Positions 1 to 5,072 of a stretch of DNA of 5,072 nt are shown here, in pieces. Both the position numbers and the translations under genes were made by a program. Numbering within the stretch: position 1 is the stretch's first letter; each line of letters begins with the position of its first letter. The DNA comes from Planctomycetaceae bacterium. GTDB taxonomy: Bacteria > Planctomycetota > Planctomycetia > Pirellulales > Pirellulaceae. A model generated the notes under the pieces. That model was not told the origin of the DNA. It saw only the letters and a list, made by a program, of their open reading frames with translations, and ran no database searches. The stretch covers positions 1 through 5,072 of the forward strand of contig DMPQ01000060.1 in the NCBI GenBank assembly GCA_003455945.1. Direction: 5' to 3'.

Positions 1-67
1 CGAAGCGCAGTCCGTTCGCGGTCCCTGCCGTGATCTCCCCAGCCCGCAGCGCCAAGCGCAGGGGCAC
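1..67 (-). CDS. Possible 5' end of an unidentified gene running off the left edge (weak)
   Basis: Reading leftwards on the minus strand, one frame is open from the topA stop to the window edge. From a GTG at 65-67 it would encode MPLRLALRAGEITAGTANGL and two further residues, which has the balanced look and G/C-ending codons of real protein. An AGGTGG stretch (minus strand, 77-82) lies 9 nt before that GTG and could serve as a ribosome binding site. An alternative GTG at 92-94 abuts the 95-118 hairpin and is less likely. The fragment is too short to assign to a family. In GC-rich DNA a frame this length can stay open by chance, and plus-strand frames are also partly open here. If real, it would lie downstream of topA in the same direction. 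Confidence 0.2.
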   Translation of the reverse strand, partial: MPLRLALRAGEITAGTANGLRF

Positions 68-94
68 TCCATCCCCCCACCTCTGATCACACAC

Positions 95-118
95 CGTGCG
101 ACCGTGGTCAGTCGCACG
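95..118 (-). terminator. Perfect 8-bp inverted repeat downstream of topA, candidate terminator
   Basis: CGTGCGAC at 95-102 and GTCGCACG at 111-118 are exact reverse complements separated by 8 nt. They can form a GC-rich hairpin about 42 nt beyond the topA stop codon. No run of U follows the stem on the minus strand, so it is not a classical intrinsic terminator. It could instead protect the 3' end of the mRNA or work with Rho. One arm's CGCACGAC recurs at 131-138, allowing an alternative pairing. Confidence 0.35.
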
Positions 119-160
119 ACACCAGTCGGCCGCACGACGAAAGAAGACCGACTCTCTTGA

Positions 161-2845
161 CTAGCTCTTCTTCTTCGTCCCCTTCGAGGCGGTCTTGCGC
201 GGAGCGGCCTTCTTGGCCGTGCCGGACGCCGCCTTCTTCGCGCCGCGTTTCGGAGCCTTCTTCTTCGTGCCCCCCTTGGCAGCTCGCTCGGCCAGCAGCT
301 GCAGCGCCATCTCGAACGACAACGTCTCGGGGTCCGAGCCGCGGGGGAGAGACGCGTTGGTTTCGCCGTCGGTGACGTACGGTCCGAACCGTCCCGCCAT
401 CAGCTTGATCGGCTGCGAGGTGATCGGCGACGCATCGAACGTCTTGAGCGGTTCGCGAGGGGTCGCCGCGGCTCGACCGCGCAGCTTGGGCTGCGCCAGA
501 AGCTCGATCGCCTGAGTCAGCGTGACGTTCAGCGGCGTCACTCCCTCGGGCAACGAACGGGTCTCGGCGCCGCACTTCACGTACGGCCCGTAACGACCGT
601 TGTGCGCCTCGATCGGTTCGCCGAGCGTCGGGTGATCGCCGACGACTCGCGGAAGCGAAAGCAACTGCAGCGCCGTCTCGAGCGTCAGCTCTTCGGGAGT
701 CATCCCCTTGAGCAGCGACGCGTTCTTCGGCTTCTCGGGGTCGTCCGCCATGCCGAGCTGCACGTACGGTCCGAACCGTCCGTTGCGGACGAAGACCGGA
801 CGATGCGTGTCGGGGCAGATCCCGAGCGGCTCTTCGGCCACCTCGCCCTTGCGGAGCAGCTCGAGCGCCACGTCGAGCGTCAGTTCGTCCGGCGGCAGAT
901 CTTCCGGCACGCTCGCCTTGCGCGTTCCCTGTTCCAGGTACGGACCGTATTGGCCGACGCGCAGGTTCACCACCTCGCGATGCTCCCCTTCGGTCGGCGC
1001 ACCGAGCGGAAAGGTGCTGATCTCGCGCGGGTCGACTTCGCGGATCTTCGTCCCCAGGCGCGTCTTGAGGCCGACGTCGTCGGCGCCGAAGTAGAAGTCG
1101 TGCAGATAGGCGATGTGCTCCGCTTCCTGGCGGCTGATCGAGTCGAGCAGGTCCTCCATCTTCGCCGTGAACTCGTAGTCGACCAGCGACGGGAAATGCT
1201 CCTCCATCAGCCGGACCATCGAGAACGCGGTCCAGGTGGGGACGAGCGCGTTCCCCTTCTTGAAGACGTAGTTCCGATCCTGAATCGTCTCGATGATCGA
1301 GGCGTAGGTGCTCGGTCGCCCGATCCCCCGCTCTTCGAGTTCGCGCGTCAGACTCGCTTCGCTGAACCGCGCCGGCGGCTGAGTCGTGTGGCTCTTCGGA
1401 TCGAGACCGGCGAGCGAGACGCGATCGCCTTCCTGCACCGACGGCAGGATCGTCTCCTTTTCGGCCAACTCCGCGTTCGGATCATCGGCCCCTTCGACAT
1501 AGGCTCGCAGGAAGCCGGGGAAATCGATCGTCTTGCCGCTGACCTGAAAGACGGCCCCGCCTCCTTCGACCGTCAACGTCACGCGCCGGCCGCGGGCGTC
1601 GGCCATCTGGCTGGCGATCGTCCGCTTCCAGATCATCTCGAACAGCCGGTATTCGTCCGAGCCGAGTTCGCCGCGGAGCGATTCGGGAACGCGGAACGGA
1701 TGCCCCGCCGGTCGGATCGCTTCGTGAGCCTCTTGGGCATTGCGGACCGCCGACTTGTAGATGCGAGGCTGGTCGGGGAGGAACTCGGGACCGTATTCGG
1801 TCCGGACCAGGTCGCGAGCGGCATCGACGGCGACCGACGCCAGACTGGTCGAGTCGGTTCGCATGTAGGTGATGTAACCGTTCTCGTACAGACTCTGCGC
1901 CGCGCTCATCGTCCGTCGGGCGGTGAACCCGAGCTTGCGGTTCGCTTCCTGCTGCAGCGTGCTGGTGGTGAACGGAGCGGCCGGCTTCTGGGTGTACGGC
2001 TTGACCTGCAGCGATGCGACTCGGAACTCCTGGCCGGACAGTCGCTGCAGCAATTCTCCCGCCTGCCGTTCGTCGAGCAGCAGGAGACTCGGGTCCTTGA
2101 TCTTCCCGGTGGTCGAATCGAAGTCCTTTCCCGACGGGATGCGGCGCCCCTCGACGCTCATCAGCATCGCCTCGAACCGTTCCTGTGCGGCGGTCGAGAA
2201 GCGGCCGAGCAGGTCCCAGTACGTCGCTTCGCGGAACGCTCGCCGTTCCCGCTCGCGCTGCACGATCAGGCGAACCGCGACGCTCTGCACGCGCCCTGCC
2301 GATCGACCGAGCTTCTTGCGCCACAGGAACTCGGAGATCTCGTAGCCGTACAGTCGATCCAGAATGCGACGCGTCTCCTGAGCCCGCACCAGGCCGTCAT
2401 CGATGTGGCGGGTATGAGCGAGCGCGTTACGGATCGCTTCTTCGGTGATTTCGTGGAACACCAGCCGCTCGACCGGAATCTTCGGCTGCAACACCTCGCG
2501 CAGGTGCCAGCTGATCGCTTCTCCTTCGCGGTCTTCGTCGGTCGCCAGATACAGGCGAGTCGCTTCCTTGACCAGCTTCTTGAGCTTGGTGATGTGCTGC
2601 TTCTTCTCCTGCGGGACGACGTAGATCGGCGTGAAGTTCTCGTCGACGTTCACCCCCAGACGCGCCCAGCTGGCCGACTTGTGCTCGTCCGGCACCTCCT
2701 TCTTCCCCTGCGGAAGATCGCGGATGTGCCCGATGCTCGCTTCGACCGTATACCCCTTGCCGAGGAACTTGCCGATCGTGCGCGCCTTGGCCGGCGACTC
2801 GACGATCACCAGCGCGTGCTCCTGAGCGGCCGATTGCTTCGCCAT
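161..2845 (-). CDS. topA: DNA topoisomerase I (type IA), complete, 894 aa
   Basis: This cytoplasmic enzyme relaxes negatively supercoiled DNA by single-strand cleavage, strand passage and religation through a 5'-phosphotyrosine link. The Toprim domain starts near residue 10. Its metal-binding acidic residues are Glu16 (in VESPAKA) and Asp103, Asp105 and Glu107 (in ATDEDREGEA). The core follows, with catalytic Tyr327 and Arg329 in ITYMRTDS (Tyr codon at 1865-1867) and the conserved RELEERGIGRPSTYASIIE segment near 501-519. E. coli TopA is 865 aa and ends in zinc ribbons. Here the only cysteines in the C-terminal third (676, 758) form no CxxC pairs. Four GxxGPY repeats (about 625-852) and a lysine-rich tail replace the ribbons, an arrangement known from mycobacterial TopA. 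The ATG at 2843-2845 is chosen because homology begins within ten residues of it. An in-frame ATG at 3008-3010 would add 55 arginine/proline-rich residues unlike the family. No strong Shine-Dalgarno sequence or convincing promoter was found upstream. Confidence 0.97.
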   Translation of the reverse strand: MAKQSAAQEHALVIVESPAKARTIGKFLGKGYTVEASIGHIRDLPQGKKEVPDEHKSASWARLGVNVDENFTPIYVVPQEKKQHITKLKKLVKEATRLYLATDEDREGEAISWHLREVLQPKIPVERLVFHEITEEAIRNALAHTRHIDDGLVRAQETRRILDRLYGYEISEFLWRKKLGRSAGRVQSVAVRLIVQRERERRAFREATYWDLLGRFSTAAQERFEAMLMSVEGRRIPSGKDFDSTTGKIKDPSLLLLDERQAGELLQRLSGQEFRVASLQVKPYTQKPAAPFTTSTLQQEANRKLGFTARRTMSAAQSLYENGYITYMRTDSTSLASVAVDAARDLVRTEYGPEFLPDQPRIYKSAVRNAQEAHEAIRPAGHPFRVPESLRGELGSDEYRLFEMIWKRTIASQMADARGRRVTLTVEGGGAVFQVSGKTIDFPGFLRAYVEGADDPNAELAEKETILPSVQEGDRVSLAGLDPKSHTTQPPARFSEASLTRELEERGIGRPSTYASIIETIQDRNYVFKKGNALVPTWTAFSMVRLMEEHFPSLVDYEFTAKMEDLLDSISRQEAEHIAYLHDFYFGADDVGLKTRLGTKIREVDPREISTFPLGAPTEGEHREVVNLRVGQYGPYLEQGTRKASVPEDLPPDELTLDVALELLRKGEVAEEPLGICPDTHRPVFVRNGRFGPYVQLGMADDPEKPKNASLLKGMTPEELTLETALQLLSLPRVVGDHPTLGEPIEAHNGRYGPYVKCGAETRSLPEGVTPLNVTLTQAIELLAQPKLRGRAAATPREPLKTFDASPITSQPIKLMAGRFGPYVTDGETNASLPRGSDPETLSFEMALQLLAERAAKGGTKKKAPKRGAKKAASGTAKKAAPRKTASKGTKKKS
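164..277 (-). other. topA: Lysine/alanine-rich C-terminal tail of TopA
   Basis: Residues 857-894 are about 40% Lys plus Arg (16 of 38), in short clusters such as KKK, AKKAA and KGTKKKS, and contain no acidic residue. The segment is probably disordered and binds DNA non-specifically. Basic tails of this type in mycobacterial TopA are known to support processive relaxation. In the plus-strand sequence it appears as a C/T-rich stretch with repeated CTTCTT units. Confidence 0.85.
293..973 (-). repeat. topA: Four C-terminal topoisomerase I repeats (Toprim_C_rpt type)
   Basis: Four degenerate protein repeats lie within topA, at about 854-973, 659-799, 497-616 and 293-412 (protein order). Each starts with a beta-strand and a G-(Q/R)-(F/Y)-GPY motif (GQYGPY, GRFGPY, GRYGPY, GRFGPY). 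Each then has a Ser-Leu/Val-Pro or Ser-Leu-Leu turn and closes with a helix ending in (A)LELL, LQLL, IELL or LQLL. The pattern matches the repeat domains that bind single-stranded DNA at the C-terminus of zinc-less TopA proteins. At DNA level a 20-nt string is identical in repeats 2 and 4 (762-781 and 375-394). Confidence 0.88.
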
Positions 2846-3024
2846 GTTGACGCTTCGGGGTAGAGGGAGAGTCGGACGAGGTCGGAGAACGGTCGGAACG
2901 GGGGAGCCGAAGCCGCGAGGATAACGCAAGGTGCAAGGGAGCGCGAACCGAACGGCACAAAGTCGATCGCCGCCAAGTCGAGTGGTGCGAACTCGAACGT
3001 CGACGGGCAAACGCCGCGGGCGAG

Positions 3025-3046
3025 CCGACGGTCGTCGGTCGCCGAC
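3025..3046. repeat. Three-arm inverted repeat CCGAC / GTCGG / CCGAC
   Basis: CCGAC (3025-3029), GTCGG (3034-3038) and CCGAC (3042-3046) are arranged so that the middle arm can pair with either neighbour. The two small hairpins (loops of 4 and 3 nt) are therefore mutually exclusive. The site is about 180 nt before the topA start codon. It may be a protein-binding site or part of a leader RNA. Short GC-rich words like these arise easily by chance in this composition, so confidence in any function is low. Confidence 0.2.
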
Positions 3047-3483
3047 AAGCAGTGATCCTGTCTATCGTGGGCGAGAGCGGTCGGCCGCAATCCCTTTTCC
3101 GCCGCCCGATCCATCGGACTCACGTGCGTCACCGGTCCCGACGCCTGCCGATCGCTCGATCATCCCGGTCGACGCAGCTCTCCCGACCCCGTCGCTCGAT
3201 CCGATCCCCCGTTCGCCGCAACTTCCGGTCACGGTCGAGTCGTCGGCGCTTTCACGTCCGCTGCACCGCAGGGCGAGCACTTCGCCGAGCCGATCGCTTG
3301 GCGTCCGTTCTCTCTTTTCTCGGGCAGCGTTCGGTCCGATCGCGAAGGCTCGATCGCGGGTCAGACGAATCGAGGCCTTTCGCCAATCCGACGATCGGAA
3401 CGGTCGAGGAGCACTAGCCGCGCGAACGCTCCGATGAGCCGGGGAACGTGCGAGGGGATCGGCGGTGGTCGACGCAACTGGGA

Positions 3484-3511
3484 TTGTATTCGGGGGTCGT
3501 CCCCCTAAAAT
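3484..3511 (+). promoter_or_regulatory. Candidate sigma70-type promoter with a palindromic spacer
   Basis: A -35-like TTGTAT (3484-3489) and a -10-like TAAAAT (3506-3511, five of six consensus positions) are separated by 16 bp, at the only AT-rich spot of the intergenic region and in the right orientation. The predicted transcript start is near 3518, giving a leader of about 140 nt before the ATG at 3658. The spacer contains GGGGG-TCGT-CCCCC (3492-3505), a perfect palindrome apart from its loop, which could be an operator or affect promoter geometry. This assignment is by inspection only. Confidence 0.5.
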
Positions 3512-3562
3512 CTCCGGTTTCGCTGCGATCCAGCCCGACCCGCCTTGCGGAAGATGGGCTGT

Positions 3563-3617
3563 CACCGACGACCGGTTCCAAGGTTTCAGGGATCGAGACG
3601 GGCTTGTCAAGTCGGTG
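3563..3617 (+). repeat. 7-bp inverted repeat in the predicted leader of the foldase-like gene
   Basis: CACCGAC (3563-3569) and GTCGGTG (3611-3617) are exact reverse complements 41 nt apart. They lie between the proposed promoter and the ribosome binding site. They could close a stem in the 5' leader, ending about 23 nt before the Shine-Dalgarno sequence. No known riboswitch or leader-peptide signature is recognisable between the arms. Confidence 0.2.
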
Positions 3618-3640
3618 TGAGGCCCCGCGTGCACCGTGCG

Positions 3641-3648
3641 AGAAGGAA
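3641..3648 (+). promoter_or_regulatory. Ribosome binding site AGAAGGAA
   Basis: A purine-rich AGAAGGAA lies about 9-10 nt before the ATG at 3658. It fixes that codon as the start, in preference to an in-frame TTG at 3604-3606. It is the clearest Shine-Dalgarno sequence in the window; topA has none comparable. Confidence 0.7.
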
Positions 3649-3657
3649 ATCGAGACC

Positions 3658-5072
3658 ATGGCGAGTCCGTTGAAGGCCTTCCGAAAGTACCAGCGTCAGA
3701 TGCTGGTCTTCTTCGGCGTTCTGTTGATGATCGCGTTCATTCTCGGAGGGGTCGTCAGCACGAACTTCGGTCGCCCGGAAGTGCGCGAGGACAGCGGTCG
3801 CAAGCTGGCGGTCAGTTGGGACGGCGGCTACTACGATCAGGACGGTCTGCGCCGCTTTCGGCAGCAGCACCAGATCACGCAGCAGTTCCTTTTTCAGCTC
3901 TACATGCAGGCGCGAGCCAAGGGGGTCAACGTTCGCGTCGACCCCAATCTGATGCCTGCCGGGTCGCGTTCCGCCGACAACTTCTACTCCGAAGTCGTCA
4001 TCCTGCTGATGGCCGACGAGGCGCGGCGCATGGGGATGGTGGTCGGCGATGCGGCGATCGACGACTTTCTGGATGAAGTCGGCGGGAACGAGTTCCGCGA
4101 GGGAGATTATCGCGCCCTGCTCCGCGACATGACCAAGGGAGGAATGTCGTACGCGGCTCTCCGGCAGCAGCTGCAGATCGAACTCCTCGCGATTCGCCTG
4201 CAGGACTTCCTGCTCTCGGGCATCGGCGGCATTCGCGCCGGCATGAACCCGCAGACCGGAGTGATCGAACGCCAGACGCGTGACCCGTATGTGACCCCGG
4301 TTTCGGCGCTCGTCGCCGAGCGGATGACGAACGACACGGTCAAGGTGCAGATGATGCCGGTGGCGGTCGAACCGTTCCTCGAGCAGGTGAAGGAGACGCC
4401 GAGTCGTTCCGAGATGCGTCGGCTGTATGCCGAAGCGGCGACCAAGACGCCGGATCTTCAGAAGCTCCGCCCCGGTTTCCGCTCGCTCGACAAGGCGCGC
4501 GTGCAGTGGTTCGACATTCGGATCGAGTCGCTCACCGGTTCGGTCGGACGCATCAGCGATGCCGAAGTCCAAGCCGAGTACGACGCGCGAGTCGCCCGCA
4601 AGGATCTCAGCGTCATCGACTCCGGCTTGCCCTCGACCGATCTGCCGGGCGGGACCGACACGCCGTTGATTCCGCCGGCCGACGGAGGTGATGCGCCGCT
4701 CCCCGGAACCGATCCCGCTTCGCCCAGCGACGCTCCGATGCCGATGGGTTCGGGTGAGACGCCGGCGACCGAAACCCCGGCTCCGACCGAAACTCCCGGC
4801 CCGATGCCCGGCGATCTCCCGCCGGCGCCGATCGAGCCGACTCCGCCCGGATCGGGTGACGGCAACGAGGCTCCTCAGCAGTCGTCGCTCGTCGGCGATC
4901 GCTTGCGGTTCGTTTCGACCGACGCTCAGGAGGCCCCGACCGGCGACGCTCCGGTCCCGCCGGCCGTGCCGCAGGAGACTCCGGTTCCGGCCGAAACGCC
5001 GACTCCGGCCGAAACTCCGGCAACGACCGAGACTCAGGAACCGATGACCGAAACGCCGGCCGAGGTCCCTCG
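3658..5072 (+). CDS. Membrane-anchored SurA/PpiD-like foldase protein, 5' part (471 codons, runs off the right edge)
   Basis: The product is probably a chaperone or peptidyl-prolyl isomerase-like protein held in the cytoplasmic membrane with its bulk outside the cytoplasm. Residues 1-14 are basic (KAFRKYQRQ) and residues 15-33 form one hydrophobic helix without a clear signal peptidase site, giving the N-in anchor topology of PpiD. Residues about 109-186 resemble a SurA N-terminal domain, with a helix carrying ADEARRMGMVVGDAAIDDFL, then F146, Y151 and the helix MSYAALRQQLQIELLAIRL. Residues about 247-291 (VQMMPVAVEPFLEQV, LRPGFRSLDKARVQWFDI) recall, from memory, planctomycete proteins of this class. 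After ISDAEVQAEYDARVA (299-313) a Pro/Thr/Glu-rich segment begins at about 322 and continues to the edge. No parvulin catalytic domain is visible, so isomerase activity is unproven. A long open antisense frame (3607-4572) is rejected as a shadow. The gene has its own candidate promoter and a good ribosome binding site. Confidence 0.85.
   Translation, partial: MASPLKAFRKYQRQMLVFFGVLLMIAFILGGVVSTNFGRPEVREDSGRKLAVSWDGGYYDQDGLRRFRQQHQITQQFLFQLYMQARAKGVNVRVDPNLMPAGSRSADNFYSEVVILLMADEARRMGMVVGDAAIDDFLDEVGGNEFREGDYRALLRDMTKGGMSYAALRQQLQIELLAIRLQDFLLSGIGGIRAGMNPQTGVIERQTRDPYVTPVSALVAERMTNDTVKVQMMPVAVEPFLEQVKETPSRSEMRRLYAEAATKTPDLQKLRPGFRSLDKARVQWFDIRIESLTGSVGRISDAEVQAEYDARVARKDLSVIDSGLPSTDLPGGTDTPLIPPADGGDAPLPGTDPASPSDAPMPMGSGETPATETPAPTETPGPMPGDLPPAPIEPTPPGSGDGNEAPQQSSLVGDRLRFVSTDAQEAPTGDAPVPPAVPQETPVPAETPTPAETPATTETQEPMTETPAEVP
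4621..5070 (+). repeat. Pro/Thr/Glu-rich low-complexity segment with degenerate ETP repeats
   Basis: Residues 322-471 of the foldase-like protein contain about 25% proline (37 of 150), many Thr, Glu, Asp and Ala, no lysine and only two arginines. The tripeptide ETP occurs seven times (from residues 367, 372, 378, 440, 446, 452 and 465), mirrored in DNA by degenerate CCGAAACNCCG units. A short less biased stretch (LVGDRLRFVST, 411-421) interrupts it. The segment is probably an extended, acidic, disordered linker. Slipped-strand changes in repeat number are plausible because the units are similar at DNA level. Confidence 0.85.

Larger units (their letters stand above)
2846..3657. other. Long divergent intergenic region, no credible gene
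   Basis: These 812 bp separate the start codons of topA and the divergent foldase-like gene. Several frames stay open for 100-190 codons on both strands, but their products are Arg/Ser/Pro-rich, overlap one another and show no recognisable domain or good start site. I treat them as chance openings in GC-rich DNA. No tRNA-like TPsiC/acceptor pattern was seen. The part from about 2960 to 3460 is dense in CGATCG/GATC words. The only AT-rich patch is at 3483-3511 and is annotated as a promoter. A small unrecognised RNA or a regulator-binding region cannot be excluded. Confidence 0.7.

Noticed and set aside
2..160. Open plus-strand frame ending in TGA at 158-160, directly abutting the topA stop, as the tail of a convergent gene
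   Set aside because: Its product is Ser/Thr/Arg/Pro-rich and has fewer G/C-ending codons (about two thirds) than the competing minus-strand frame. No domain is recognisable, though a convergent gene end cannot be fully excluded.
602..2863. A 753-codon open frame on the plus strand opposite topA
   Set aside because: It lies wholly antisense to an unmistakable topA, is Arg/Leu/Asp-rich with no recognisable motif, and is the usual mirror frame of a GC-rich gene.
2919..2936. TTGCAC and TTATCC (minus strand) as a topA promoter
   Set aside because: The two boxes are only 6 bp apart and no other -35-like hexamer lies at 16-18 bp from the -10-like box.
2846..3010. N-terminal extension of TopA from the ATG at 3008-3010
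   Set aside because: The added 55 residues are Arg/Pro-rich and unlike TopA N-termini. The Toprim homology starts about ten residues after the ATG at 2845.
3491..3511. G5/C5 hairpin followed by TAAAAT as an intrinsic terminator
   Set aside because: No gene ends upstream on the plus strand and there is no T-run after the stem. The promoter reading fits the position better.
2931..3634. Overlapping intergenic frames of 108-190 codons on both strands
   Set aside because: Their products are Arg/Ser/Pro-rich, they overlap one another on both strands, and they lack convincing start sites or any family resemblance.
3607..4572. A 321-codon minus-strand frame opposite the foldase-like gene
   Set aside because: The plus strand has the ribosome binding site, membrane anchor and SurA-N-like helices. 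The antisense product is His/Arg-rich without domain features.

Overview
The window reads as ordinary chromosomal DNA from a GC-rich bacterium (roughly 60-65% G+C by eye), most likely a planctomycete. That assignment is an inference. It rests on a PpiD/SurA-like membrane-anchored protein whose N-terminus and internal 'PGF' region resemble planctomycete homologues I remember, on a type IA topoisomerase with glycine-rich C-terminal repeats and a lysine-rich tail, and on the long spacer between the two genes. No tRNA, rRNA, insertion sequence, CRISPR array or phage gene is visible.

Layout. Positions 1-160 are mostly non-coding: a perfect 8-bp inverted repeat (95-118) could end the topA transcript, and an open minus-strand frame may be the first codons of another gene leaving the left edge (weak). 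Positions 161-2845, minus strand, hold a complete topA (DNA topoisomerase I, 894 aa) with intact Toprim acidic residues and catalytic tyrosine. It has no zinc fingers; instead it has four C-terminal repeats and a basic tail. Positions 2846-3657 are an unusually long (812 bp) divergent intergenic region without a credible gene. Near its right end is a sigma70-like promoter whose spacer is almost entirely a G5/C5 palindrome. Positions 3658-5072, plus strand, hold the first 471 codons of a membrane-anchored chaperone/foldase-like protein. It has an N-terminal anchor, a SurA-N-like helical domain, and a long Pro/Thr/Glu-rich segment that runs to the window edge.

How the genes relate. The two main genes are divergently transcribed and separated by a long spacer, so nothing in the sequence ties them into one pathway. 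TopA relaxes negative supercoils in the nucleoid; the other protein probably acts outside the cytoplasmic membrane in protein folding or quality control. I do not see a new defence, mobile or biosynthetic system here. The best leads are the palindromic promoter spacer, the disordered insertion in the foldase-like protein, the long spacer itself, and an apparent excess of GATC across the window.
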